A stretch of 64,000 bases of DNA from Fusobacterium sp. (GCA_023662905.1 JAMPIJ010000001.1:110754-174753); one strand, 5' to 3'; positions 1 through 8,840 are shown, counted from the first letter of the stretch. The notes: generated by a model not told the origin, from the letters alone. Made by a program: numbers and translations.

Positions 1-1842
1 ATTCTCGCTTCTGATTTGGGACGTTGTAATCCCGCGCTCTGTCGGGTAATCGTCCACAAGGTAACCGACTTCTGTCAGTGCGTTGCGGTGTGATAAAAAT
101 TTGTTCCAGAAGATATCGCGCTGACGTTCGATTTCTTTTTCAAGCTTGCGTTTGTGCAGGCTCAGGCGCGAAATTACTTCGATATTTTTTGAATGTTTTT
201 TGAATAATTTGCAGCGGTCGCAGCAGAATGTGTGCATTTTTTCAAGATTTTTCTTGTTTTCGTGGGAGAATTGAATAATTTCTTCCGAAATCTTGCGTTT
301 TTTAGCGTTTTCCTGTCTAATAATTTTTTTGTAAGTGTCTTTATTTTGGATATAAAGCGCTTTTATTCCTAAGTATTCACGTAATGTGTCATCATTTTTG
401 GAATACGGGCATTCGATAACGCGTTCTTCAAGCTGTGCGTCATATTGTTCGTTGAGTTTCAATAGCGGGAAGAGGCGTGAACCTGATGAAAAATAGCCGA
501 AACTTTTCATGATAAGTTCTTTGGCTTCATCGATTGAAAAACGCTGTAATAGGTTTAGAACCATGGAATAACTTGGAGAAAAACGGCTTTCCAACGGGTT
601 CGCATCGCTCAAAACTAGTTCTGCGACTTCTTCAGGTGTTTGGAAATAGCTTCCGACGACCGTAACGTACCCCACTTCGTCCATACCGCGGCGTCCTGCA
701 CGGCCTGACATTTGTAAAAATTCGCTGGCCGTAAGCATTCTGTGGCCGCTGTCGGTGCGTTTGCTGACAGAACTTATAACAGTCGAGCGCGCCGGCATAT
801 TAATCCCTGCAGCAAGGGTTTCGGTCGCAAAAACAACTTTTATCAAACCTTTTTGGAATAATTTTTCAACGAGGTTTTTCCATGACGGCAAAAGCCCTGC
901 GTGGTGTGACGCTACGCCCTGATAAAGGTATTCAAGGTGTTTGTTGTTATATAAATAAGGGTTCTCTGCGATGTATTCTTCAACAAACTGGCGAATTTGT
1001 GCGCGCTCAGCGTTTGTGACGAGGTCAAGGTACGCGCATTTTTCCATCTGTTCATCGCATTTTTTACGTGAAAACGTGAAATAAATAGCAGGAAGCATGT
1101 CTTGATCGTGAAGATTTTTGACAATTTCTTTCACGTGGTTTTTCTGTTCTTTAACCCTGCCGTGGCGGCCGAACGGACGTTTTTCGGGTTTAATCTTGTT
1201 ATTTAATTGACCACTTGGAGTTAGTAGCGGTAATAATCTTGTTGGCTGTGAACTGTCGAAATAAAAGAATTTCAACGGAACCGGACGGAAGTCCGTGTCG
1301 ACGAGTTCGGTTCTGGAGTGGACAGAGTTAATCCATTCTGTGAGTTCGTCAGCGTTTGCAACGGTTGCCGAAAGCGCAACGATTTGAATATTTGTAGGAC
1401 AGTAGATTATACTTTCTTCCCAGACGGTGCCGCGCTGTTCGTCGTTCATATAGTGAACTTCGTCCAGAATAACATATTTAACGTCTTTGAGGTTGTCAGC
1501 GACAGCACCTAGGTTTGTTCCGTAGAGCATGTTTCTGAACACTTCTGTTGTCATAACGACGATTTGAGCGCCGCGGTTGATTGATGTGTCACCGGTCAAA
1601 AGTCCTACTTTATCAGAACCATATTTCTCCGAAAAATCGTAGAATTTTTGGTTAGAAAGCGCCTTTAAAGGAGTTGTATAAAAAACTCGTGTGTTATTTT
1701 TTAATGCTTCGTGAATCGCGTGCTGCGCGATAACAGTCTTGCCGGCACCTGTTGGCGCACAAACTACAACGCTTTTACCCTCACTGATAAAATCACAGGC
1801 CTCTTTTTGGAAATCGTCCAACTCAAATGGAAATTCGTACAT
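1..1842 (-). CDS. Ski2/Mtr4-like DExH-box RNA helicase (3' part missing)
   Basis: An ATP-dependent superfamily 2 helicase, probably unwinding RNA in the cytoplasm. The frame is open from the ATG at 1842 to the left edge, giving 614 visible residues. Motif I APTGAGKT lies near residue 30, followed by motif II DEVHYM, motif III SATVA, the AGxNxPAR-type motif (LAAGINMPAR) and motif VI QMSGRAGRRG. This order is that of Ski2/Mtr4/DOB1 proteins, which are common in cyanobacteria and actinobacteria. The region after motif VI is charged and helical, and its end (a DSHCT-like domain in the family) lies outside the window. An AGGAG sits about 6 nt before the ATG. The family call is secure; the RNA substrate is not known. 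Confidence 0.88.
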   Translation of the reverse strand, partial: MYEFPFELDDFQKEACDFISEGKSVVVCAPTGAGKTVIAQHAIHEALKNNTRVFYTTPLKALSNQKFYDFSEKYGSDKVGLLTGDTSINRGAQIVVMTTEVFRNMLYGTNLGAVADNLKDVKYVILDEVHYMNDEQRGTVWEESIIYCPTNIQIVALSATVANADELTEWINSVHSRTELVDTDFRPVPLKFFYFDSSQPTRLLPLLTPSGQLNNKIKPEKRPFGRHGRVKEQKNHVKEIVKNLHDQDMLPAIYFTFSRKKCDEQMEKCAYLDLVTNAERAQIRQFVEEYIAENPYLYNNKHLEYLYQGVASHHAGLLPSWKNLVEKLFQKGLIKVVFATETLAAGINMPARSTVISSVSKRTDSGHRMLTASEFLQMSGRAGRRGMDEVGYVTVVGSYFQTPEEVAELVLSDANPLESRFSPSYSMVLNLLQRFSIDEAKELIMKSFGYFSSGSRLFPLLKLNEQYDAQLEERVIECPYSKNDDTLREYLGIKALYIQNKDTYKKIIRQENAKKRKISEEIIQFSHENKKNLEKMHTFCCDRCKLFKKHSKNIEVISRLSLHKRKLEKEIERQRDIFWNKFLSHRNALTEVGYLVDDYPTERGITTSQIRSEN

Positions 1843-2060
1843 TGCTACTCCTAATCTATTATTATGATAACATGTTCAGGCGTCTTAATCAATATTTAAT
1901 AAAAGTTTACAAATTGGTCGGGCTCAGTTATTTTGGGAAATTTTATAACTTTTTGACAGATTAGCCGCCTGTGTAAACTTGATTTCTGACATGCTTTGAA
2001 TTACCATGTCAATAAAGTTAACTTTTTGTTATACAATTTACAAGATTGAGGGTTATTATT

Positions 2061-2690
2061 TTGAAGATTAAAAAAATGGTTACGATAATGGGCTTAGCGC
2101 TTATTTTGGCTTGCGGTCAGGCAAATGCCGCAACTGTAGAAGAGGTTAAAGCAACAATTGTTAATCAGGCAATCGAACTCGGTATTGATCCGGCGCTTGC
2201 GCTTAGTATCGCTAAGGTTGAGTCTAATTTCAGAATGGAAGCAAGAAGTGCTTGCGGCGCGGTTGGAATCTTTCAACTTATGCCGACAACTGCCAGAAAA
2301 ATAGGGATTAACCCTTATTCAATGGCTGACAATATAAGAGGCGGTTTGAAATATTATCTAATGATGTACAGAATGTTCGGTTCTGTTGAACTCGCACTTG
2401 CGGCTTACAATGCCGGCCCTGGAAACGTAAAAAAATACAATGCGGTTCCGCCGTTCGGTGAAACTCAAAGATTTGTACAGAAGATTATGGCGCTTCAAAA
2501 TGTTCACAAAAATGATCCCGCAGTCTTGCAGGCAAAGGCTCCAAAACCTGTGATGGAAGCGAAGCCGCCGGTTGAGGAAACTGAAAATACATCCGCTGAA
2601 AATCCTGAAACGCCTGTAATTGATTTGGATAGACAAAAAGCGTCTTCTGTTATTATTGAAACTATTATGCAGGAAGTCACCGCGATTTAG
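2061..2690 (+). CDS. Secreted lytic transglycosylase, SLT (Slt70-type) domain
   Basis: Cleaves the glycan strands of peptidoglycan outside the inner membrane. I chose the TTG at 2061 because GAGGG lies 8 nt upstream; a TTG at 2046 and an ATG at 2076 are alternatives. The 209-residue product starts with a signal peptide (lysines, a hydrophobic stretch, then ANA-A). It then has the SLT domain: the catalytic Glu in AKVESNF, GIFQLMP, and AYNAGPGNV. The last 50 residues or so are Pro/Glu-rich and low in complexity, probably a spacer. It lies 2 nt upstream of nadD, so the two are probably cotranscribed despite unrelated roles. Confidence 0.88.
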   Translation: MKIKKMVTIMGLALILACGQANAATVEEVKATIVNQAIELGIDPALALSIAKVESNFRMEARSACGAVGIFQLMPTTARKIGINPYSMADNIRGGLKYYLMMYRMFGSVELALAAYNAGPGNVKKYNAVPPFGETQRFVQKIMALQNVHKNDPAVLQAKAPKPVMEAKPPVEETENTSAENPETPVIDLDRQKASSVIIETIMQEVTAI

Positions 2691-2692
2691 TT

Positions 2693-3280
2693 ATGAATAT
2701 TTGTCTGTTTTGCGGCACATTTAACCCTGTTCACAACGCTCATTTAAGAATGGCTGAACATGTTTTGCGCAAATTCGGATTTGAAAAAATCATTTTTATT
2801 CCATCATATATTCCGCCGCACAAATGCGCAGATGATGCACAACATCGTCTTAAAATGGTAGAACTTGCAATTTCGGGGCGTAAAGGTTTTGAGGTTTCTG
2901 ATATTGAGTTTTCGCTTGGTGAAACGTCTTATACTTATTTGACTGTTCTGGAACTGCAAAAACGCCTCGGAACAAGTGAAAAATTTAATTTTATCATTGG
3001 CACGGACGCTTTTGAGAAGATTGAAAGCTGGTATGAAGCGGATAAATTAAAGGATTTGCTGCATTTTATTGTTTCACGCCGTGAGGACGATTGTAACCTC
3101 GCGCGTTTTGATTATTTGCGCGAAAAAGGTTATGATTTTGACTTTACAAACCTTGCGTTTTATGATATTTCATCTACAGAGTTAAGAGAAAAGATAGCTT
3201 GCGGCGAAAGCGTTTCAGGGCTTGTACCGCAAAAAGTTGAGGATTATATCATTGAAAACGGCTTGTATAGAAGACATTAA
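2693..3280 (+). CDS. nadD: Nicotinate-nucleotide adenylyltransferase
   Basis: Adenylylates nicotinate mononucleotide to deamido-NAD in the NAD biosynthesis pathway (cytoplasm). At 195 residues it has the usual length. The N terminus carries the nucleotidyltransferase signature FCGTFNPVHNAHL (GxFNPxHxxH), and the C-terminal ISSTELREKI is the family ISSTxIR motif. FIIGTDAFEKIESW matches the substrate-binding loop. The stop overlaps the start of the HD-domain gene yqeK, an order seen in many bacteria. Confidence 0.95.
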   Translation: MNICLFCGTFNPVHNAHLRMAEHVLRKFGFEKIIFIPSYIPPHKCADDAQHRLKMVELAISGRKGFEVSDIEFSLGETSYTYLTVLELQKRLGTSEKFNFIIGTDAFEKIESWYEADKLKDLLHFIVSRREDDCNLARFDYLREKGYDFDFTNLAFYDISSTELREKIACGESVSGLVPQKVEDYIIENGLYRRH

Positions 3281-3839
3281 GGATTGGTTGAGAGAAAATT
3301 TAACGGCAGAAAAATACGTTCATTCGCTTGGAACCGCGGATGCCGCGCGTGAAATCGCTAAAATTTGCGGCGGTGACGAAGAAAAAGCTTATTTTACAGG
3401 GTTAATTCACGACTGCGCTAAGAATTTGCCGCTTGATGAGATGATTTCTCTGATAAAAGAGGGCGGAATTAAACTTGAATGCGGTGAGGATAATAACGCG
3501 AAAATTCTTCACGCTCCAGCCGGTGCAGCGCTCGCAAAGAAAGTATTCGGCGTTGAAGATGATGAAATTTTGTCTGCAATTCGCTGGCACACTCTCGGGC
3601 AGGTTGAAATGACGTTATTAGAAAAAATCATTTTTCTTGCTGATAAAATTGAACCCGAAACCCGCGGCCGCGAATGCTATTTGAAACGCCTCGAAACTCT
3701 TTCTGCGCCTTGCGGTTTAGAAAAAAATATTCTCGACTGTTACTCCTACACAATCAAAAGCCTCGTTGACAGAAAACTCGTTATCTGTCAAAAAACTATT
3801 GAAATTTACAATAATCTGTTAAAATTCTGTACAAAATAG
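3252..3839 (+). CDS. yqeK: YqeK-type HD hydrolase (symmetrical Ap4A hydrolase family)
   Basis: An HD-superfamily metal-dependent phosphohydrolase; characterised YqeK members cleave Ap4A to two ADP. The HD residues are visible: H in VHSLGTA, HD in GLIHDCAKNLP, H in HAPAGAALA, H in IRWHTLG, and ADKIEP. I chose the TTG at 3252 because GAGGA lies about 9 nt upstream and the resulting start fits the family. It overlaps the 3' end of nadD by 29 nt; the ATG at 3222 would add ten unconserved residues. The nadD-yqeK pair is conserved in Firmicutes and Cyanobacteria, although in those it is often followed by rsfS, which is absent here. Confidence 0.9.
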   Translation: MKTACIEDIKDWLRENLTAEKYVHSLGTADAAREIAKICGGDEEKAYFTGLIHDCAKNLPLDEMISLIKEGGIKLECGEDNNAKILHAPAGAALAKKVFGVEDDEILSAIRWHTLGQVEMTLLEKIIFLADKIEPETRGRECYLKRLETLSAPCGLEKNILDCYSYTIKSLVDRKLVICQKTIEIYNNLLKFCTK

Positions 3840-3880
3840 ATTTTTTATGGTAATATCAGCGTAAAGGAGCGAGTTTTTTA

Positions 3881-5947
3881 ATGAGAATACTGGAGATAAA
3901 AAATAGTTTAGTTAAAATTTCTTATGAAGTTGAGGACAATCTGGCACTTTCAGGCTTTGCCATTATTGAAGATTCTAACACCCCTTATGTTGCGCAGGTA
4001 GTAAATTTAAAGGCTGAAAATGGTAAGAATTTTGCAGTATTAAAATTGTTGTTTACGTTTAATACTGATGGCGTTTTGAAACCTTACAACGGAACTATTC
4101 CATCTCTTAACGCTGAAATTACATCGCTTCCGTCAGGCGAACTCCTTAGTATTCTGCCACTTGATAATCCTGTATATCTCGGACTTGTTGCTCAGCAAGA
4201 ACTTCCGTTTAAACTTGACGCTTCTGTTTTGCAGTCAAACCTTTTGATTTGCTCTAACAATGTTGATAATACAAGCAAAATTTTAAGCAATATCTTGCCG
4301 CAGATGGTTGAATTAGGCCGAAAAGTTGTTCTTCTTGACATAAACGGCGATTTTTCTTCTGACGAAAACTTTATTTTCGGAAGAAACTTTAAACTTCCTT
4401 TGAACGCTCAATTCCTTGATTTTATATTTGAAAACGATTTAGAGGGCGTGGAACCTGTTAGTAAAGCCGTTATTCAGGATATTTTCAAAGAAGTTCAAGG
4501 CTATATGGAAACTCTTCCGCAAGGATATTTGCCGATTGATTTGTTTATTAATGTAGTTCAAGACCAGTATCAGGAAACAGGTATTCCGGAACTCGTTCTT
4601 CTCAAAAATAAATTGATTAAATATCAGGAACACAATGTTTTTGCTGCCGGTGACGATGATGTAACTATGTTTAGAAACAAAGTCGCTCATTCAGATTCGT
4701 TAATCGTTGATATCTCTGATGTTGACGTTAAACTCCAAAAACTCCTTATTCCATACCTTTTTGAAGCGATTTCAACAATAAATGATGACACGTTCGTTCT
4801 TCTTTCAATGAATAACGATGTCGCTGACAAAAGATTGCTCAGAAAAACTCTGGAATTCAAAAATATTTATACAACAATAATTTGTCCGCACGAGTTTAAA
4901 TACCTACCAGACTTGAAACAAATTATTCAAAACTTGATTCTCTTTGCGCCGCAAACATTGCAACACGATTTTGCAGGCTATAATACGTTCCTGTCAAAAC
5001 TCAACGGCGATGAATTCGTTGTTTACGGCCCTGCAACTCAAGGTATTCCGTTTATTGTTCAAGTTAAAGGTTATGAGGAACTCGTTGAACTCGATAAAAA
5101 GCTTGCAGAAGCTGAAGAGGTTGTAGAAGAAGTTGAAACTCCGATTATTCAGCCTGAAATAATCGATGTTGAACCTGAGGTTCCTGAAACAGTTGAGGAA
5201 GTTCAAGAAAATTCACTGGATGTTGAAGATGTTCTTAATGAATTTCCTGTTGTCGAAGAGGTTGAAGAAAGTGCAGGTGAAATTGAGGTTGAACCCTTTC
5301 AAACCGCAGATGAAGCCGTCGTTTTTGACGCTGACGAAACTTCTACATTTGAACAAGAAGCACTTAATGATAGAGAGATTGTGGAAGAACAAGTAGCGCG
5401 TGATGTTGATGCGGCTCTTTACCGTAAATTTGAAGAAGAAACTCTTGATACTGAAAACGAAGTTGATCCTGAAGTTCTTCTTGAAGATGATTCTGAAACA
5501 GAACTTTCAGAAAGCGATTTAGATTTTATTCAATCAATGCCGATGGAAGATGATTCGCAGGAAGTTTATAGCGCAGATGAGTTTGCTGTTGAACAACCAA
5601 ATATCGAAGAATTAGAGGCTAGCGTACTTGATGACAATACAATTGAAGAGTTAGAAGTTGATAATTCTGATGTATTTATTGAAGACGAAGAAGATTCCGC
5701 TGATGACTCTCAAATGGTTCCGATTTATACACCTGAGGAAATTGAGCCGGTAGGGGACGCGCCGCTTTTCGAATCAGGTGATGTGGTAACACACCCTAAA
5801 TACGGTCAGGGTGTTGTTGAAAAAATGATTAACTACGGCAATAAAACGTTATGTTCAATAAGCTTTGTAAACATCGGCCGAAGACTTCTTGATCCAAATT
5901 TGTCAGAGTTGAAACTAGTCAGCCGCGGCGGTGTAAGCGTTAATTAA
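3881..5947 (+). CDS. Degenerate HerA-like ATPase with acidic linker and PcrA/UvrD-type Tudor domain
   Basis: No named family recognised for the whole 688-residue protein. Residues 1-110 are beta-rich, like the HAS barrel of HerA ATPases. Where HerA has its P-loop (about 119-133) the sequence reads LLICSNNVDNTSKIL, with no GxxGxGKS. It is followed by GRKVVLLDINGDF, which resembles the HerA VVVLDPHGEY strand, and by SLIVDISDVD. Residues about 405-620 are very rich in Glu and Asp and probably disordered. Residues 632-684 (GDVVTHPKYGQG, then a beta-rich end) resemble the C-terminal Tudor domain of PcrA/UvrD, which binds RNA polymerase in known cases. AAAGGAG precedes the ATG. Function unknown; an ATP-independent adaptor at DNA or RNA polymerase is an inference. 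Confidence 0.6.
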   Translation: MRILEIKNSLVKISYEVEDNLALSGFAIIEDSNTPYVAQVVNLKAENGKNFAVLKLLFTFNTDGVLKPYNGTIPSLNAEITSLPSGELLSILPLDNPVYLGLVAQQELPFKLDASVLQSNLLICSNNVDNTSKILSNILPQMVELGRKVVLLDINGDFSSDENFIFGRNFKLPLNAQFLDFIFENDLEGVEPVSKAVIQDIFKEVQGYMETLPQGYLPIDLFINVVQDQYQETGIPELVLLKNKLIKYQEHNVFAAGDDDVTMFRNKVAHSDSLIVDISDVDVKLQKLLIPYLFEAISTINDDTFVLLSMNNDVADKRLLRKTLEFKNIYTTIICPHEFKYLPDLKQIIQNLILFAPQTLQHDFAGYNTFLSKLNGDEFVVYGPATQGIPFIVQVKGYEELVELDKKLAEAEEVVEEVETPIIQPEIIDVEPEVPETVEEVQENSLDVEDVLNEFPVVEEVEESAGEIEVEPFQTADEAVVFDADETSTFEQEALNDREIVEEQVARDVDAALYRKFEEETLDTENEVDPEVLLEDDSETELSESDLDFIQSMPMEDDSQEVYSADEFAVEQPNIEELEASVLDDNTIEELEVDNSDVFIEDEEDSADDSQMVPIYTPEEIEPVGDAPLFESGDVVTHPKYGQGVVEKMINYGNKTLCSISFVNIGRRLLDPNLSELKLVSRGGVSVN

Positions 5948-5951
5948 TAAT

Positions 5952-5984
5952 AAAAAAGGTTGGGTTTAATATCCAACCTTTTTT
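5952..5984 (+). terminator. Intrinsic terminator after the HerA-like gene
   Basis: A 12-bp stem (AAAAAAGGTTGG paired with CCAACCTTTTTT) with a 9-nt loop and a terminal T run, starting 5 nt after the stop codon. Confidence 0.88.
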
Positions 5985-5994
5985 GTGCATTATC

Positions 5995-6022
5995 GTACAA
6001 CACAATGTATATTGTGTTGTAC
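5995..6022. promoter_or_regulatory. Perfect 12-bp palindrome, operator-like (copy 1)
   Basis: GTACAACACAAT and its exact inverted copy ATTGTGTTGTAC flank a 4-nt centre GTAT. There is no T run, so a dimeric-repressor operator is more likely than a terminator. A degenerate copy lies about 119 bp downstream. Confidence 0.55.
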
Positions 6023-6113
6023 TGATATAAAAACAAGCGCCGTAAGAAAATTGCGTTTTATGTTTTAATTTGTTACGAATTGTTAAGCCCCGAACTCCTT
6101 GTCCTAATGCCCC

Positions 6114-6141
6114 TCACAACACAATATACAATTTGTTGCAC
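6114..6141. promoter_or_regulatory. Imperfect copy of the same palindrome (copy 2)
   Basis: The left arm CACAACACAAT is nearly identical to copy 1. The right arm (AATTTGTTGCAC) is a degenerate match. The centre is ATAC. It lies 39 nt before the ATG at 6180, a position where a bound repressor would block transcription of that gene. Confidence 0.45.
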
Positions 6142-6179
6142 AGAAAGATACATTAAAGGAAAAAGAAAGGGGATATCTT

Positions 6180-6902
6180 ATGGGAAACGTATCAGCAATC
6201 GTACATTTAGTAAAAGGTGCTACACACGCAAAACCTGCCGCAAAAGTTGGAGCCAATATGGCAAAGTGTATAGGTAGAACAACTCGACAGTCTGGTGGCT
6301 ATCTAGAAATGTTTAATGGAACGAAACAAGTACTTAATGGACAATCAATTGTAAAAGGGAATATAAAAACTGTTGCGCCTAAAGGAGTATATAATTCCAC
6401 ACCTGATAAGTATTTAACAAAAATTTCAACGCAAACACAAAATGGTTCAAAAGAGGTTTCAAGAATAATTCCTTACAAAGAGAACAATTTTACAGCTTAT
6501 GGTGATATAACTAAAGTCACAACAAATGAAATGGCACAAGTCGGCGCTCATAGAGTGAATACATTCAATCAAGTGTCTTATGAGTATGGCAATAGAGGCT
6601 TGGAGATACAAGAAAGAACAATTGATAGAGTTTTTGCAGGCAAAAAACATCTTGGCGGCCGTGCAGTTCTACGTAATATAGGCGAAAATAGTACTAGGGC
6701 TAATTCCGGTTATCAAAAAGTTTATTTTGGGGCTGATGGTGTGCCTCTAAAAACCGTTCATGTAAACGCGCAAGGGATTAGAACTCATGCAGTGTTACCG
6801 GATGGTAGAATTATTGCATACGATGCCAAGGGGATGCCGCTACCGACAGATGCAATTAGAGGTGAGGCAATGAATTTAGGCGGTTTGGATAGACTTATAT
6901 AA
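6180..6902 (+). CDS. Hypothetical protein, 240 aa
   Basis: Not recognised. AAAGGGG lies about 8 nt before the ATG. There is no signal peptide and no strong membrane segment. The N-terminal 40 residues are Ala/Gly/Lys-rich. The C-terminal third (YFGADGVPLKTVHVNAQG, then LPDGRIIAYDAKGMPLP) alternates short beta strands with G/D turns, which faintly recalls RHS/YD-repeat proteins, but I see no true repeat. It is isolated, between a terminator and a hairpin, and sits behind two operator-like palindromes, so it is probably regulated on its own. Confidence 0.6.
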   Translation: MGNVSAIVHLVKGATHAKPAAKVGANMAKCIGRTTRQSGGYLEMFNGTKQVLNGQSIVKGNIKTVAPKGVYNSTPDKYLTKISTQTQNGSKEVSRIIPYKENNFTAYGDITKVTTNEMAQVGAHRVNTFNQVSYEYGNRGLEIQERTIDRVFAGKKHLGGRAVLRNIGENSTRANSGYQKVYFGADGVPLKTVHVNAQGIRTHAVLPDGRIIAYDAKGMPLPTDAIRGEAMNLGGLDRLI

Positions 6903-6911
6903 TAATAAAAT

Positions 6912-6932
6912 CGGCGGGTTTACAACCCGCCG
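6912..6932 (-). terminator. Intrinsic terminator between convergent genes
   Basis: A 9-bp GC-rich stem (CGGCGGGTT / AACCCGCCG) with a 3-nt loop. On the minus strand it is followed by ATTTTATTATT, so it best serves the def-fmt-aroH operon and may also stop the plus-strand gene ending at 6902. Confidence 0.8.
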
Positions 6933-6937
6933 TTCAA

Positions 6938-7288
6938 CTAACTTCTTAAATTCGCTGCGCCTTTGAGGTAGACGTACTGCGGAACAAAGTATTCCTCGCA
7001 GTTTAAGACTATCAAAATTCTTATACATTTTTCGATAGCGCCATCAATTGCGGCTTCGTTAAAACAAAGTAGTGCAACATCTGTCCAGCCACGGTCAATT
7101 CGTGCAAATTTTGCCGGAAAAGCCGCTGTAAGATCTTGGGTTAACGTAAAAATTACGTGCGAAATCATGTTTTTATCGATATTGTTTTTTTCAACGATTT
7201 CGTCTAACAGTTTAAGTGTTCCGGCTTTAATCGCTTCTGCTGTGTTTTCTTCGACCGTTATTGCGCCGCGAATTCCTTTTGTAATCAT
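6938..7288 (-). CDS. aroH: Monofunctional chorismate mutase, AroH class
   Basis: Converts chorismate to prephenate for Phe and Tyr synthesis. The 116-residue protein follows the Bacillus AroH pattern: KGIRGAITVEENT at the N terminus (active-site Arg), FPAKFAR, and the C-terminal CIRILIVLN. It ends with YVYLKGAANLR, which carries the family's conserved Tyr and Arg. It is the last gene of the def-fmt-aroH operon, 8 nt after fmt. The DAHP synthase of the same pathway lies in this window at 49.4 kb. Confidence 0.93.
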   Translation of the reverse strand: MITKGIRGAITVEENTAEAIKAGTLKLLDEIVEKNNIDKNMISHVIFTLTQDLTAAFPAKFARIDRGWTDVALLCFNEAAIDGAIEKCIRILIVLNCEEYFVPQYVYLKGAANLRS

Positions 7289-7296
7289 GTTTTCTC

Positions 7297-8208
7297 CTAA
7301 TGTTTGAGGCCGTTGTACCAGTCGCGGGCAAGCATTTCGCCTTTACCCTCAGGTTTAACTTTTACGAGTAAAATACTTCCTTTACCGCAGGCTACTTCTA
7401 TACCGTTTTTACCTGTCGAAATAAATTCTCCGACGGTTCCAGTGCCGTCAGCCACTTTTGTTTCTAAAACTTTAATTATTTTGTCGTTGTGCATAAAGTA
7501 TGCGCATGGGAATTTGTATATTCCGCGTACAAGATTGTGAATTGTCTGCGCGTTGTTGTTCCAGTCGATAAGGCATTCTTCTTTGTCCAGTTTGTTTGCA
7601 AAACAAACGCCGTCCTCGCATTGTTTTTCAGGCGTAATTGTTTTTTCAACAAGTCCGATAAGCGTTTTTTCTAACAATTCTGGTGACTGGTCGCTAATTG
7701 TTTCAAAAAGATCAACGCAGGTTGTTGTGTCGCAGATTTCGATGACTTCGCGCATGCAAACATCGCCGCAATCAAGGCCGAGTTCGGTAATCATCGTGCA
7801 AATTCCTGTTTCCTTGTCGCCGTTGATAATCGCGCGCTGAATAGGGTTTGCGCCGCGGTATTTAGGCAATAAGGACGCGTGGAGGTTGATGGTTTCATAT
7901 TTCGGAATATCAAGTACTTCCTGTGATAAAATTTGGCCGAACGCGAACGTCACAAAGAAATCCGGTTGTAATTCTTTCAGTGCCGCGATAGTTTCTTCGG
8001 ATTTTCTGATAGATTTAGGCTGGAATACCGGCAAATCGTGTGCGAGCGCGAATTCTTTTATCGGTGACATCGTGAGTTTGTGGCCGCGTCCTGCGGGTTT
8101 ATCCGGCTGGGTTACGACGGCTAAAACGTTGATTTTGTCTGAATTATAAAGATATTCGAGCGATTTTAATGCGATTTTTGGGGTTCCGAAAAAAACTATA
8201 TTTATCAT
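7297..8208 (-). CDS. fmt: Methionyl-tRNA formyltransferase
   Basis: Formylates initiator Met-tRNA from 10-formyl-THF. It has 303 residues, close to the usual 310. FFGTPKIAL is the N-terminal Rossmann motif. NLHASLLPKYRGANPIQ holds the catalytic Asn and His and the SLLPxxRGxxPIQ signature, and LGLDCGDV holds the catalytic Asp. The C-terminal OB-like tRNA-binding domain is present but short. It lies 2 nt after def, its usual partner. Confidence 0.96.
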   Translation of the reverse strand: MINIVFFGTPKIALKSLEYLYNSDKINVLAVVTQPDKPAGRGHKLTMSPIKEFALAHDLPVFQPKSIRKSEETIAALKELQPDFFVTFAFGQILSQEVLDIPKYETINLHASLLPKYRGANPIQRAIINGDKETGICTMITELGLDCGDVCMREVIEICDTTTCVDLFETISDQSPELLEKTLIGLVEKTITPEKQCEDGVCFANKLDKEECLIDWNNNAQTIHNLVRGIYKFPCAYFMHNDKIIKVLETKVADGTGTVGEFISTGKNGIEVACGKGSILLVKVKPEGKGEMLARDWYNGLKH

Positions 8209-8210
8209 TA

Positions 8211-8744
8211 TTATTCCTTAATTAACTTTTCTGGCTGAATTTTGGGAAGATTGTTTTTAGCAAGTTCCTGTTCTGTTTTTTCAACGTCAGTGCATCTGTC
8301 GATGAATAAGACGCCGTCGAGGTGGTCGAATTCGTGCTGAATAGCGCGTGCAAGCAATGAACCGTCTTTGCCCTCTATTACAAAGCTTCTGCCTTTGATG
8401 TCTGTGGCTTTAACCATAACATATTCGGCTCTTTTTACGTCAGAATATACTTCCGGAAAGCTTAAACACCCCTCTTGTGAGCAGATAGAACCTGATTTTT
8501 TTATGATTTTAGGATTGATGAAAACAATCGGGTTCAAAGGTTCTTTGTCACTGCTTACGTCGATAACAAAAATTCTCAGGTTTTCGCCGATTTGCGGTGC
8601 TGCCAAGCCTACGCCGTTTGCGCTGTACATTGTTTCAATCATATCGTGTACAAGATCCTGAATCTTTTTTGAAACCTTAAAAACTTCTTTCGATGGTTGT
8701 CTGAGTGTTCCTTCACCGTATTTTAAAATTCTTCTTATTGCCAT
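8211..8744 (-). CDS. def: Peptide deformylase
   Basis: Removes the N-formyl group from nascent proteins and is a metalloenzyme. All three motifs are visible: GVGLAAPQIG (motif 1), EGCLSFPE (motif 2, metal-ligand Cys) and QHEFDHLDG (motif 3, HExxH-type with both His ligands). At 177 residues the length is normal for type I. It is the first gene of the def-fmt-aroH operon, with AGAGG about 7 nt before the ATG. Confidence 0.97.
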   Translation of the reverse strand: MAIRRILKYGEGTLRQPSKEVFKVSKKIQDLVHDMIETMYSANGVGLAAPQIGENLRIFVIDVSSDKEPLNPIVFINPKIIKKSGSICSQEGCLSFPEVYSDVKRAEYVMVKATDIKGRSFVIEGKDGSLLARAIQHEFDHLDGVLFIDRCTDVEKTEQELAKNNLPKIQPEKLIKE

Positions 8745-8783
8745 ATTTCACCTCTTAAAAAATTATACAACAAAAAATGAACC

Positions 8784-8812
8784 TTGACAAAGTCTAAATC
8801 GTTTAATATCAT
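8784..8812 (+). promoter_or_regulatory. Sigma-70-type promoter of the secreted-protein pair
   Basis: TTGACA, a 17-nt spacer, then TATCAT, placed 29 nt before the ATG at 8841. It is the clearest consensus -35/-10 pair in the window. Confidence 0.75.
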
Positions 8813-8840
8813 GTAGAGGCAAATATAGGAGTTTCGATTT

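Noticed and set aside
6080..6277. 65-codon open frame overlapping the operator region and the start of the 240-aa gene
   Set aside because: No ribosome site, it overlaps a better-supported gene in another frame, and its composition is not protein-like.
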